From positions 15,039,000 to 15,102,999 of the forward strand of contig CM076145.1 in the NCBI GenBank assembly GCA_038025085.1: a DNA stretch of 64,000 nt, read 5' to 3'. Positions 23,658 to 35,599 of the stretch are shown one piece after another. Under the pieces are notes generated by a model, which was given only the letters and a program-made list of their open reading frames with translations, had not been told where the DNA came from and made no database searches. The DNA is from Tetragonia tetragonoides (Eukaryota > Streptophyta > Magnoliopsida > Caryophyllales > Aizoaceae). Position numbers and translations under genes: made by a program. Positions within the stretch are counted from its first letter, which is position 1, and every line of letters starts with the position of its first letter.

Positions 23658-24961
23658 GCATTCCAACATCCACTTCTGCTGCAACCATGCCTTCGAGGGC
23701 TGAGGATTTTCGCTTGATTGATGTCCTATCATCTAATGCTACTTGTGTCGAAACTGCGGTTGAGCTCCAAGGTTTCTTTGTTAGTGTCCAATCCCTTTTT
23801 CCTGAGCGGATTAGGGGTTTGATTCTTAACAATGTGGAGGTTCTAGTCCAGTTCATTCGTGATGCTCATGATGCATCTATATCAGATGTTGCTTTGAAGG
23901 TGTTGTCTACTCAACTCGAGGAGTCTCATACACTACTTCAACAAGAAGCAGGGGTTTATCAGACTTTATCTACTGAATTGTCTAATATTGACCAACAATT
24001 GCAACTCCTTCAAGCTCGTAGGAGTCAGCTTTTGGAACGAGTGCCCTCTCTACGGTCTGCCTTTACAGATGAGAAGACCCGTTTGATAGTCGTGGCAAAG
24101 ACGGTTAAGGACCGTGTAGATAGAGTATCTCTTCTTAAATTTTCGCAAACTATAGTTAGGGCTATTTTGAGTTCCCTTAGGCAATGCTTAAATGCTTTCG
24201 TGTAATATTTATTTCGTCAATATGAACACGTGCTTTTATTTGACTTTGGCCGTTTCATTTTTTGCATTATCTTCGTCATTTTTCGTGTTTTTCTTTGTTT
24301 ATATCGCCCTTTTCTCCTATAAAAAGGCCATTCCACGATCATTTACCCTCACTTCTTTCATCTCCATTTCTCTGTTCTTCTCCTCTTCTTCGGCTATGCT
24401 TTTCTGAGAAGTTGAATGTTATGGGTTTTGATTCGCAAAGTAGCTGTTCGTATGTCACTAAGATTTTATAGGCATCATGTCGAATATACCCTATCTTCTC
24501 CTTAATCGTCTAATCCTATCCTTTGATTTTTTCTTCTTTCATAAACCTTTCGAGGAGATATTAAGTAAATTTGCTTCGTATATGATCACCCATATTAATT
24601 TATTTCACTTGTACTCATCAAGATGAAATTTTCTATAATCCCTTTCGTTATAGCCTTAATATTCCCTAATTACATAAATAATCACGCATATTAACATCGG
24701 CCATCCGCGCCTTGTCACGGCGTGTAGGGTTATATTTTTCCTTTTCGTTCTTTCTTCTTGTCAAGAGCCTGGCGAATACACCCTTCAAATATTGGGGTAT
24801 TCTTTCTTGGCATTCCTGATGATTTAGCCAGATATTTATTTTCCGGCACTTATCTTCAAGAGGTCCTTTCAAGTACCAGCGTACCTCAAGATGTCTTTTC
24901 AAGCACCAACACTTTCAACGCAAAGCTCTTGTAATAAATTAGTTTTAATTATTCGCTTATT

Positions 24962-25900
24962 TTAGCTTTCGTTTATTTCTTCCCAAAGTTGTGGAAATAT
25001 ATTGTAAATATTATCCTTATATATATCCCAAGTCGAAGGAAAATATTTCTTTAGATATTTGCCATTTATTGCTCGTCCAAATTGTTTGCCATTATCATAT
25101 AACAATTTGTATGCGTTTTCTGGTTCAACGCTTTCGATGACCAATGGTCCTTCCCAATTTGGAGACCATTTCCCATAGAACTTATCTTTTTGTCCTTTAG
25201 GGAGTATTGTTTTCCATACCAACTCGTCTTTGAAAAACTGCCTCTTTTTTACTTTTCGATTGTAGTATTTTTCTGTTTGTTTCTTTAACTTATGAATATT
25301 CTGTAACGCTTCGATTTGTAGGATCTCTTGATCCAAGTTTTCAATATTCATAGCCTCTTGATACTCTTGTGAAGATAGATTAATTTGTTTAAGTATTCTT
25401 TCAGACTTAATATTCATTTCGACAGGTATAAGTGCTTCATGTCCAAATACTAATTGAAATGGAGTTACCTGTATGCTTTCTCTAGGTCTAGTTCGATAAG
25501 CCCATAAAGTCTCTAAAAGCAAATCATGCCATTTTCGAGGATTGTCTTTTATCATTTTAGCAGTTTCTCTTTTTATGGTCTTATTAGTTGACTCGGCTTG
25601 TCCATTCGCTTGGGCATAATAAAGAGTTGAATTGGTTAATTTTACAGACAATCTTCCTAAAAAAAATTTTATTTCGTCACTGTTAAATACTTTGGCCTAA
25701 TCTCCTGTGATAGTTTTAGGGATTCCAAACCTAGTGAAGATATTTTTGTTAATAAAATCCACTATATTGCCTGATGTTATATTTACAAATGGTTTCGCTT
25801 AGACCCATTTTGTAAAATAGTTAGTGGCTACGGAAACATATTCATGTTGCTTAGATAAAGCAGACCTAATTTCTCCAATAATACCCATCGCCCATCCTCA
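24962..25900 (-). pseudogene. Integrase core and C-terminus
   Basis: The open part (25651-24962) has the YYAQANGQAESTNKT block, which holds the catalytic glutamate of the DDE core. A C-terminal region follows with WEGPLVIESV and ending at a stop near 24962. Just upstream the conserved ITGD aspartate is directly followed by a stop codon (about 25695). Retroviral-type integrases insert the cDNA into host DNA; this one cannot be complete. Confidence 0.9.
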
Positions 25901-26116
25901 AAATGGCCAAGCCTTAATTATACTATGGAGCTTAGCTGCTGGAACTCGTTGAATATCACCATGTTTTTGGCAAGGTCTACACCCTTTTGCATATTGAATG
26001 CAATCTCGAGTGACTGTTGGCCAATAATATCCATATTGGTGTACCAATCGTCTCATTTTCTGCCCTATTTGATGGGCTCCACATATGCCTTCATGTATTT
26101 CTCCAATGACTAGCAA
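25898..26116 (-). pseudogene. Integrase zinc-binding (HHCC) domain
   Basis: H-EGICGAH ... YYWPTVTRDC...CRPCQKHGD shows the H-x-H...C-x2-C zinc-binding module that precedes the integrase core. The frame is open for 72 residues, then interrupted before the core. Confidence 0.88.
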
Positions 26117-26477
26117 AGCATCATCTAGATCTAAGCATTTTAGTAAAAGTCCGCTAACATCTTTTCGAAATAGTTATTGCCCATCGTATACATATCGATG
26201 TGCTATAAGTTTCAATTTGTTAGAGTTATTTCTTTTTCGATGGTTCTTGGAGATATTCAATTATCTCTTCTCTCCAATCACTCTCTTTTGTCATAATATC
26301 AGCTTTATTAATTTCCATTGTAACTCTTTTTTTGAATGGAATAAGCTCTTTGGCTTTTACTGTAATATTTTCGTGGAAATAACTCCAAGGGATTTTATAT
26401 CCTAATGCTAATTGAGCTAGCTCGTTGGCTATTTTGTTTTCTATTTGAGAGATATAGTATATTCGTACTTTATAAAA

Positions 26478-27014
26478 CTATTCCAGTAACTTCATAATTC
26501 TGGCATTGCCTAAAATTGCTGTTGAGCTAAAGCATTTGCAGATTCCTTTAGTTTGATTTACTATTAGTTGAGAATCTCCCTTTATGATTACGTTCTTAGC
26601 CCCTAATTCGAGAAGGCTTTCTAATCCTAAAATTAAGGCTTCATATTCTGCCCTATTATTTGTACATGGCCCATTTAATTGTATTGCAATTTTCCTGGGG
26701 ACTCCTGTTGGTGATATTAAATATATCCCGGTCCCTGCCCCTCTTTTAGTGGAGGAACCATCAATATATAATTTCCATGGGACTAATTCAATGTAGTCCT
26801 CTTCGAATTGATTTTCTGAATCAACTTCAATTGATGGATGATCTGCTAAGAAATCAGTCAACGCTTGCCCTTTTATCGGCTTTTGTGGTATATATCTGAT
26901 ATCGAATTGGAGAAGGTGAAGGCTCCATTTGTTTAGTCTTCCCTTTAGCAATGGTTGTGACAGCATATATTTTAATATATCTGTTGGGGATACCACTTCG
27001 ACAGTAAAAGACAT
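26478..27014 (-). pseudogene. Second (archaeal-type) RNase H domain
   Basis: WKLYIDGSSTKRGAGTGIYL, NNRAEYEALILGLESLLELG and IIKGDSQLIVNQ show the D, E, D residues of an RNase HI fold distinct from the RNase H attached to RT. A second RNase H before integrase is a marker of the Tat lineage. The upstream part (WSLHLLQFDIRYIPQKPIKG) is the tail of the first RNase H. Confidence 0.88.
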
Positions 27015-27640
27015 AAAATAATGTCTTTAGTGTGGCAAAGTACAAACTATAACACCATTTTTCGATAGGTGTATACCTAGTTTCTGTATCTGCCAAAGCC
27101 TTTGATAAGTAGAACACTTCTTGTTCCTTTCCATTATCATTCTCTTGTACCAGTAAACATCCCATTGATGTGTCTCCTGTCGAAAGATACAATCTTATTG
27201 GTTTTCCCATTCGTGGGGGAATTAATACTGGTGGTTCAGATAAATACTGCTTTATCTTTTCGAAGGTTTCTTGGTGTATTGGCTTCCATTGGAATTCTTC
27301 TCCTTCTTTGGACTTTAGAAGTGATAAGAAATTCTTAGTTTTACCTACTAGATTAGATATAAACCTTCGAATGAAATTGATTTGCCCCAAGAATCTGTGA
27401 AACTCCTTATTCATAGGGGGCTTTGCTTCTAAAATTGCTTCTGCTTTATTTTTATCAATTTTGATCCCTCCTTGATGGATAAGAAATCCCAGAAAGTTCC
27501 CTACTTGAACTCCAAAAGCGCATTTGAGTGGATTCATCTTTAATTTGTATTTTCGCATCCTTTTGAATGAGTTTTCTAGGTGATGTTATTTGTGTAATTG
27601 TGATTTTATCACCACATCATTTATATATACTTCCATGAAT
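26854..27640 (-). pseudogene. RT thumb/connection and first RNase H
   Basis: From 27558: NPLKCAFGVQVGNFLGFLIH, then FLGQINFIRRFISNL, PPVLIPPRMGKP and the RNase H entry YLSTGDTSMGCLLVQ with FYLSKALADTETRYTPIEK. This is the standard order for Ty3/gypsy pol. A frame change near 26990-27014 separates it from the next domain. Confidence 0.88.
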
Positions 27641-28547
27641 TTTCATATCATATCGTGGAATAGGTAATTCATAGTCCTTTGGTATGTTGCCCCTGCATTC
27701 TTAAGTCCAAAGGGCATTATTATCCATTTGAATGTCCCTAAGGATCCTGGGCATCTGAATGCTGTTTTATGTCTATCTTTCTTGGCTATTCGTAATTGAT
27801 AATACCCGAAAATCTATCCATAAAAGATAGAACTTTATGTCGAGATGCTGCATCATTTAGAGTATCAGCCACTGGCATTGGATATTCGTCTTTTGGGCTA
27901 GCTCTGTTCAAGTCCCTAATATCTATACATACTCTAATTTTTTCATTCTTTTTGATTACTAGAACTACATTGGCTAACCATTCTACGTATTTGGTTGGCC
28001 TTATGAATTTTGCCTCCAATAAATTCTCTATTTCCTTTTTAACTCCCAAAACTACTTTTGGGGCTATCCTTCGTGGAGGTTGCATAATTGGCCTACAATC
28101 CTTTTCGATAGGTAGCTCATGTTGAGCTATTCGAGTATCAATCCCAGACATTTCATGATGGACCCAAGCAAAGCAATCCTTGTATTCGTTAAGGATTTTA
28201 ATGAAGTTTTCCTTCTCTTCTATGTGTAATTTCGCACTGATATAAGTTATTCTGGGATTTTCTTTAGTTCCCAAATTAACTTCTTCTAATGGATCTTGTA
28301 TTTCCATTTTTATATCTTCATTCTTTTCCCAGATTCGTTCTGGTACTTCATATATGATATTTTCTTCTTGCATTTCTTTCAATTTGTTAGTCATCGCGTG
28401 AATCAACTTTTGTTCACTATTTAATCCTGCCAACACTCTTAAGGTTTTATCTAAAGCATTCTTTAAGTCGACTACAGAACCATTTTCTTCGTAAAAAACA
28501 TCTGTATTGTTTCGAATATGATTTTTACAAGCTATTGTTCTAGACAT
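27600..28547 (-). pseudogene. Reverse transcriptase palm, catalytic motif altered
   Basis: From 28547 the frame holds the spacer after protease, then HELPIEKDCRPIMQPPRRI, LVIKKNEKIRVCIDIRDLN, SPKDEYPMPVADTL and LSFMDRFSGI, which are the RT fingers and first palm motif with its aspartate. A stop at about 27785 and a shift follow; the sequence then continues KTAFRCPGSLGTFKWIIMPF and GLKNAGATYQRTMN. The catalytic Y-x-D-D box reads YIND (27616-27627) with a TGA codon six residues before it. The first of the paired aspartates is therefore lost and the enzyme should be dead. Confidence 0.9.
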
Positions 28548-28660
28548 AATAACTATTTTAAAAAAAAAAGATAATAATTACAACTACTTCTAATCCTATT
28601 TCTAGGAAGTTGTAATTTTCACAAGTCCTTCCTTTAGCTTGTTGCTAAAATCTTTGGCCT

Positions 28661-29185
28661 TTACTTCGATGTCTTCTTCTGTCGTTGTTCTTCGAGCACC
28701 TCTATTCGAAGTGGTGCACACTCCCCTGTGTAGAACTTGGCTTCCACAAAATTAGCAGTGGTTAGATGAGACTTTTCTTCTGCCTTTACAGTTTCAAATT
28801 TTTTGCCATTCCAAATTATTAGTATTTGGCGTAAAGTAGAAGGAATGCAATAATTGCTATGAATCCATTCTCTTCCTAGTAATGCTTGATAACTAGAACT
28901 AGTGTCAACTAAAAAAAATGCAATATAGGAAATCGTGTTCCCTACTTTAATTTTGACTGGTAACAGTCCATTCGATTTAGTGGCATGTCTAGAGAAACCA
29001 TATACTGCTACGTCTGCAATTATTAAATCCTTCGTGGATTTTCCAAAAAATGGAAGGGTAGATAATGGTAATACATTCACGGCTGCTCCATTATCAATTA
29101 GAACCCTATTTATACCTACATTATCAATTTCTGCTTTGATATATAGAGGTTTAATATAATTATCATTTATGGCTTTTCTATCCAA
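28661..29185 (-). pseudogene. Retroelement aspartic protease
   Basis: VGINRVLIDNGAAVNVLPLS contains the D-x-G-like catalytic turn (DNG) followed by the hydrophobic stretch seen in Tat proteases. A distal ALLGREWIHS matches the conserved L.GR.W block. It is open for 174 residues and would cleave the Gag-Pol polyprotein. Confidence 0.85.
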
Positions 29186-31096
29186 AAATCCTTTAAAACT
29201 GGATCTATGCCATTTTCACAAACACAAGCCTCAGTTTCTTCGATATGTGAAATATTTAAGTCCTCATAACACCATAAATCTAGAAGTGTATTTTCGATAA
29301 ATTCATATGGTGAATCATATAAAGTTGAAGTTGAGTTTCTTTCTAACTCTAATGGAGATGGAGAGGACATACCTGTTTGGGCCACAAATTCGTAGGCCTC
29401 ATCTTCCTCCTCGATCTCGTGCCATCGAGATTGATTCCTGTCTTGTCCTTCTTGTTGGATCTCTGGATGCATGACTTCTACCATGTTAACTTCAGCTTTC
29501 TCTTCGAAATTCCAAGCCCGTTGTATTGCTTACGTTCGTGCAAACCCCTCATCATTGACGTAAATTTTGATTCCGTCATCTGAGGTATACTCGTCTTCCT
29601 ATCTATCTCTCCTTTCGAACTTACTTGAGTGGACTTTTACATCCCTCATTTGATCGCTTAGGGTGTCTATATCCACCTCTTCACTTACCCTGGTTGAACA
29701 TTCGATTTTTTCAACCTGGATTTGCAATGTTCCTTTCGACATTGCATCCTCATCAATCTTCAATTGGTTGATGAGTGCTTCCTGTTACATTTTCATTGCA
29801 ACTTGAGCTCTTGCATGACTTAACTTCTCAGCCACTTGTCTTCGTTCCTGGGCTTTTGAAGGGATGTTCCCTAGTTGAGTCATGTTAGAGGATTGTGTAT
29901 CTTCAAAATACCCTGAAGTCCTCATACTTTGTTGAGGTAACCCCCCTCTTAGGGGATATCTGCCCCCCCAACCTGCCACCTCTTCCTCCTCGATAGCCTT
30001 TTCCTGCAAAGAAAACATCCGTTCGTGGAAGTTTGGGTATTCCATAGCTTTGTTGATAGGCAGGTACCCAATTTGGATCATTGGGTATAATCTGTAACCG
30101 CACCAATTCGAAGTAAAGAATATCAGAACAATCAGGGCATAACACCTTCTGTAACCCCTTTAAATTGGTAGCAATCTTTGGAGTTACTACCCCTTCTGTT
30201 TTGAGGGCTTCCTTGTATGTCTTATCCCTGGCATTGGTTGTCTGTTCCTTATTGACAGGCCTTACTTCTTGCAAATGCACTTCGATATCATCAGCGCATT
30301 CCGTTCCTAAAGTGACCCTTTCGACATAGGTCAACTTAATTGTTTCTAGTTCTATTTGCTTGGCAACGAACCTCCGGAATATCTGACATTGGTCAGTAGT
30401 GTGTAGTGTATTTATGTGCCAGCTACACATTCCTTCCAACCCTTCGTCCTTGACCTTTGGGAAGGTCAAGATGCCCTGTTCTATATATTTGTTAAACATA
30501 ATGTTGGCCATCTTCGTGTAATCCGATATCTGTAGACACGAAATAGTAGATGTGTCAATATCTATCATGTTTATTTCTAAGGTTTGTTGAAAATGATTTT
30601 TTTCAATCTCTGTTTTATCTTCTTCGGGAAAAAACTGTTCCTTATCGTCTATCTTCTTCTGTATAATATTTCGAAAATATGTACAGTCATTTGTTCTATG
30701 TGTCGTAGTATTATGCCATTTACAGTATGACTTCTTCTCTAACTCTGAATTCGAAGGTATCCTAATATTTCTATTCCTTCTAATTTTCTTATTAGCAAGT
30801 AACCAGTCGAATATCTTATCGGTTTTCGTTGTGTCAAAGGAATACTTCTTAGGCTTCCGTCGTATTTCGACTAAAATGCCTTTCTTTTCGAGTTTAGAAC
30901 AATAAAAGGGTGGTCCTTTCTTAAATTCAGTATAATCTATTTCGAATGAATCTTCAAACACCCATGGTGCTTCTACTTCGAATGCATTAAGACCTTGGTG
31001 TTTTCTTTGACTTTCTTCCCTTAGCATATTTTCGTATCGTATTGCACTTTCTGCTAATTCCCTAAAATCGTGGAAAGGAAGACCATCAAATATCAT
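29167..31096 (-). pseudogene. Gag C-terminal region with zinc-knuckle-like motifs
   Basis: The long frame 31096-29903 (397 residues) contains two CxxHxxxxHxxxxC motifs (CKWHNTTTHRTNDC and CSWHINTLHTTDQC), the nucleic-acid-binding knuckles usual for Tat Gag. Shifted frames at 30081-29785 and 29484-29167 continue to the protease. A glycine/arginine-rich GYRGGRGGRLGGQ lies near 29960. Confidence 0.8.
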
Positions 31097-31222
31097 TCAA
31101 TATTCTACAGCCATATTTTCTTTGGCTAACTATACAAATTCTTTTTCAGGTAAATTTGTATGACAACGTATCCTAGCCCTTTTAAATCTAGATAGATATT
31201 CTTCTACTGATTCTCCAGTATG

Positions 31223-32378
31223 CTATCGTATTCTAGCTAAATCACTCATCGGAATGCCCGGATCGGTCCTGGCAAAGTGATTTTGAAAGTGCAATTGCAT
31301 CTCTTCCCAACTATGTATCGAATTTGGGGCTAGGCTTATATACCAATTAAAGGCAGTTCCAGTTAAGGAACTAGCGAACATTCGAAGTTTTAGATATTCA
31401 TTATCTGCTGCTTTCCTACATTGACATGAAAATCTAGCTACATGCTCTAAAGCAGACACATTATCTTCTAAATCAGACACTCTAAATCCCCGAGGAAACG
31501 GTGTGCTGTATCTACCCAATCAGGATAACGCTTACTCGTTAAAGGCCTGTGTAATTTTCTTAAGGTTGGCCCATATACTCTTTCCACAATTTGTTCAATT
31601 TGTGATTGAATAGGCTCTTCTCCCATCATTCCCGGCTTCGAATGAGGATATGCAATGGGTTGTGCACTGTATGGATGATTATTAATATCATACGTTCCAT
31701 ATCTTGGGTTATAATATTGTGAATTTTGGCCTAAATTAGTTGGCCTTCTCCTCTGATAATTCCCTTCGAAGGGCTGGTAGGGATTTCCCTGTCCTACGGG
31801 AACATATCCGTGTGGATTAGTTTCAGGATACATAGGCTGTGAAGATATATTATATGTCATGGGATATTCTAAAGGAATCTCAGGGGTTTTATCTTTTCCT
31901 ATGTTATATCTATCTCCTGTAGGTCCCAGACCTAAATTCGTATTAATTCCAGGGATGATGTTAAATTAATAGGATTCGATGGTTGTCCTGTTTCGAAGTT
32001 CCTAAATATTCGTTGAGGCTCCCTAGGAAAACTTGGTGGTGGATATTCTATAGGTGACTCGATATTATCTCCTATAGGTATTTTATCTTTTAAAGTTCCT
32101 CCGCCCAACTGTATGACCTTTTCGATGAGTTGGTTATGCTTTACAATATGTGGCTCTAAATTAACTGTAACATTGGTAGCCATGCTTTTCGACAAGGCTA
32201 AAAATGTAGAATTAAAGGTCTCGTTTATATCTAGGATAATTTTTACTTTCCTAGCCAGACTATCTTTTGAATCTGCAGCTACGCTTTCTATAATTTGGTG
32301 ACAAACCCTTGAAGTTTCGTGTGCTAAGGCTCTATATTGGTCATTATACTCTTTTCGTTGGCTTTCTCGAGCAACCAA
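31223..32378 (-). pseudogene. Gag N-terminal and capsid-like region
   Basis: Three frames: 32378-31932 (helical N-terminal region), 31860-31468 (Pro/Tyr/Asn-rich, then the capsid start) and 31519-31223, which holds the retrotransposon gag motif KLRMFASSLTGTAFNWYISL followed by HSWEEMQLHFQNHF. Frames are separated by stops or shifts. Confidence 0.85.
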
Positions 32379-32598
32379 TAGATCGAGTTTCTTTCATACA
32401 TTCAACAAACTTCTCATAAATTTCATGTATATCAAATCTTGATTTTCGTGGAGTTTGATCTTCATGAGAAGATGAGCCTTAAGGTTGGGATACTGCATTC
32501 GAAGCATTATCCTCTCGTTGGGCACTCATATCACCAGATATATTTCTTACCTGACACCTAGTTTGAGGCATTAAAAAGGTTTATTCGTGGAGTGTATT

Positions 32599-32626
32599 TA
32601 GTTACTCCCACTGTGGTCGCCAAATT
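32599..32626 (-). other. Primer-binding-site region
   Basis: Directly inside the 5' LTR, the element's sense reads TTTGGCGACCACAGTGGGAG. This matches the TGGCGAC...GTGGG layout found right after LTRs of Tat/Athila elements. I did not match it to a specific tRNA. Confidence 0.6.
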
Positions 32627-33250
32627 TGTTGATGTGCTTGGTACTTAGGGGTCACAAGCAACCTATAAGGACAGCCATACGCACTCTAAAAAGGTCCTAA
32701 AAAGGGTCGAGGACTATCTTGGAGCAGGCCACTCCCTATTCGAACCCACTACTCTACCTCCAACACTATCAGGTCAAAAGGTGGACACTTATCAACAGTG
32801 ACAGTTATTATTTTCGATATTCAGCAGAAAGCCACACAAACAAGCATAAATTAGAACTTTAAAAGAGCAAGATTTTAGGATGGAATCTTAAACATACTTC
32901 ATTCAATCAGAGTAAGGCATAAATTCGATTCAAAGCACAAAAATAAAAGATAAAGCAATTATACCTCAAAAGAAGGCGCCATTGCTGAGTGACTTAATTA
33001 CACTTGCTCGAAGAGCCTAACTGATAATCTACTCCTAAGATACACTAATACTACTCTAATGTCTACTTTATGACGTCTTGTTAATATGAGCTATACTGCC
33101 TTGTTCTTCCGTTTCTTCTTGTATTTATAGGGGTCTGAGATAACTGCCCATAATCTTGCAGTTTTTCTCCTTGTCCACTTCCTTCATGCTGGTGTCCAAC
33201 TTCTGATTTTCTTCGTATTCTTCCTTTCTAACTGATGTTCGTATTATCTC

Positions 33251-33335
<85 letters not shown>
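32627..33335 (-). repeat. 5' LTR, truncated within its (AT)n tract
   Basis: Collinear with 19723-20413 except for a 24-base deletion near 33205 and small indels. It ends at the (AT)n tract 33254-33335. The next bases (GAAGGAGGCATATTTGG) are not LTR sequence, so the outer U3 start (about 120 bases in the other copies) and the target duplication are missing. Confidence 0.85.
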
Positions 33336-33338
<3 letters not shown>

Positions 33339-34105
33339 GGAGGCATATTTGGGGAGCAATGAGGCGTGTCATGTAGGCGAGAATTTTATAAGCGCGCCAC
33401 CTAAGCGAGAATAAAGATAAAAAATAACTGTTTAAAACGTTTAGGAGTCTTAGCATCCTTACCGGTGTAAAATTAGATATTGATAAACTACTAGAATTTC
33501 AATAGGCTTATAACAGATTTTCGTCAAATATTCCAAATCATATTTAACATTTTCTTTACATCCCAAAAAAATAACCAAAAATTGCACCATTAGATTCGGA
33601 TCAAAAAATACTTCAAAATAAGATGCATTTATTATATGTTTAGTACATATAAGTAAGTATTTATCTGGATCAATGAGGCGTATCACCTATGCAACAAATA
33701 GCATAGGACGGACCACCTAAGCAATAAAGTAATCAATCATTCGGAAAATAAATTAATTTTAGATATATAAATTATATATTTTATAAAGTATTTAGCAGTT
33801 AATTATAACAAACTAGAGTTTTTATGTAACGAGGAAAGTATAGTGGTATTGGCAGTTGGCATTGAGTTTCCTAAGCGTGAAAAAAAAGAACTAGAATCTT
33901 ACGTTGAAGTGAAAGCTTATATCTAGATAAGAATTTTGATAAATAGAATTCTATTAGGGTGGCTTGGACGTAGAGGCCAAGCATTATTGAGTATAAGCTA
34001 GGTGTTTACGGGTGAGGTAGGATATAAGATGTGATTTTCTTATATATGGAGAGTTTTAATATTGTTATTTTGTACAAATTTTGTAACCTGAGTTTATGTG
34101 TTGTA
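33336..34105. other. AT-rich DNA with GAGGCG...CCACCTAAG modules
   Basis: Three weak modules with GAGGCG(T) and CACCTAAG strings (about 33370-33410, 33680-33725, 33860-33885), similar in design to those in the 43.5-47.3 kb duplication. No coding frame is supported; this is possibly another decayed repeat family. Confidence 0.35.
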
Positions 34106-34752
34106 CTAGTTTTATCTCCGTGCTTCGCACGGATTCGTTAATATCTCTCGAAAATACAAATAATTTTCTAGGTGATACCCCATGCCTGTTTTGTACTGCA
34201 CAACTAATTTTATATTTGACTATTTTAATTTTTTTTGGTATGAAATATCCTGTTACATCAATCTATACTAAAATATAATGAATGTAAAAAAATATTAATT
34301 TATGAAAATGATTTGAGGCCTACTTCAAAATTCCATAACGAAAAAGAAAAATCAAGTTAATGAAGTAAGATTTGTAATTTTTAGAGTTATATAACTAAAA
34401 ATATATTTTTTTAGTTTGAAATAATATAGAAATAAATAATATAATAAAGTCGAGTGATGATAATCATGTGGGACTTGGAGATGATATTTGTTAAGGTACA
34501 TGTGTCAAAGTTGTGCACATGTAGCGTCTAACATGTCATTTTCACACGAATATTCCCTCTAATATGGCGTCTACATGTTATCACCGCACGGAAAAAACCC
34601 AACTTATATAGGACATATATATCTCATTTTGAAACTTCTTTACAAATTCAATCCATTGAACTAAGATTTATAAATTTTTGACTTACCTAACTAAATTATT
34701 TTATTTTGTAATATAAAAATATGCTAATATATAAATATTTTAATAAATCCAA

Positions 34753-34880
<128 letters not shown>

Positions 34881-35599
34881 CCAACTAATGATAACGCATT
34901 AATGGGTGACACTTGGATAATGAGTTGTTAGGCTATGTGGCAATCTTCGCTTATGTGGCGGCTTAGGTGTCATCATCACACGAATTTGGGCCTCTACGTG
35001 GCGTCCTACGCGTGTCGTGCCCACATGAATTGTACTTGGATGATATTTGTTAAGTTATGTGGCTAAACTGTGCATATGTAGCGTCTACGTGTCATTTTCT
35101 CACGATTTATGTGGCGTATACATGTTATCACCGCACAGAAAGGACTCGGCTTGTATCGGACATATATATATATATCATTTTTAAAAAAATTCAAATCCAA
35201 TCCATTGAAGTAGGATTTATAATTCTTTAACTTACGTAACTGTTTTTTTTTTGTAATATAAAAATATGCTAATAATTATGTAATAAAGTCAAGTAATGGT
35301 GAGCCATTAATTGTGACACTTGGATGATGATAAGTTGTTAGGTTATGTGGCAAGTTTGGCTTTGTGGAGGCATGATTTGCTTATGTGGTGGCTTAGGCGT
35401 CATCGTCACACAAATTTGGGCCTCTACGTGGCGTTCCACATGTCATGCCCACAAAAAACTGAGCGCTTATATGGCATCTCACGTGGCTTCCCCACATGAA
35501 ATTGACTCACTTTTATATCATCACTCGATTAGAACCCAATTTTAGTGTGATATACTCAATTATTGTATTACCAATATGGTTATTCTATGTATTTTATCT

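Larger units (their letters stand above)
20906..24205 (+). pseudogene. Antisense PMD gene of the retroelement, multi-exon, copy 2
   Basis: The ATG at 20906 gives MANSEPFLNLKDISNLKQAE. A run of eight A (20984-20991) then shifts the frame, and the sequence continues from 20970 in the next frame with HGWVNDVKDSFPRKWFDRF, FHSRWKENQIYDFIRLALF and the rest of a plant mobile domain. In-frame TAA (21612) and TAG (about 21894) interrupt it, after which the same frame reads FNWHPAQDLG and EVYNPQLVARQFG. Likely introns are 22719-22795, about 23010-23087, about 23143-23234, about 23325-23396 and 23574-23657. A basic KRRRKR (possible nuclear signal) lies before the second. The last exon (23658-24205) predicts a coiled coil rich in L/Q/E. 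PMD proteins are transposase-derived; host relatives act in silencing and development. The function here is unknown. Confidence 0.8.
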
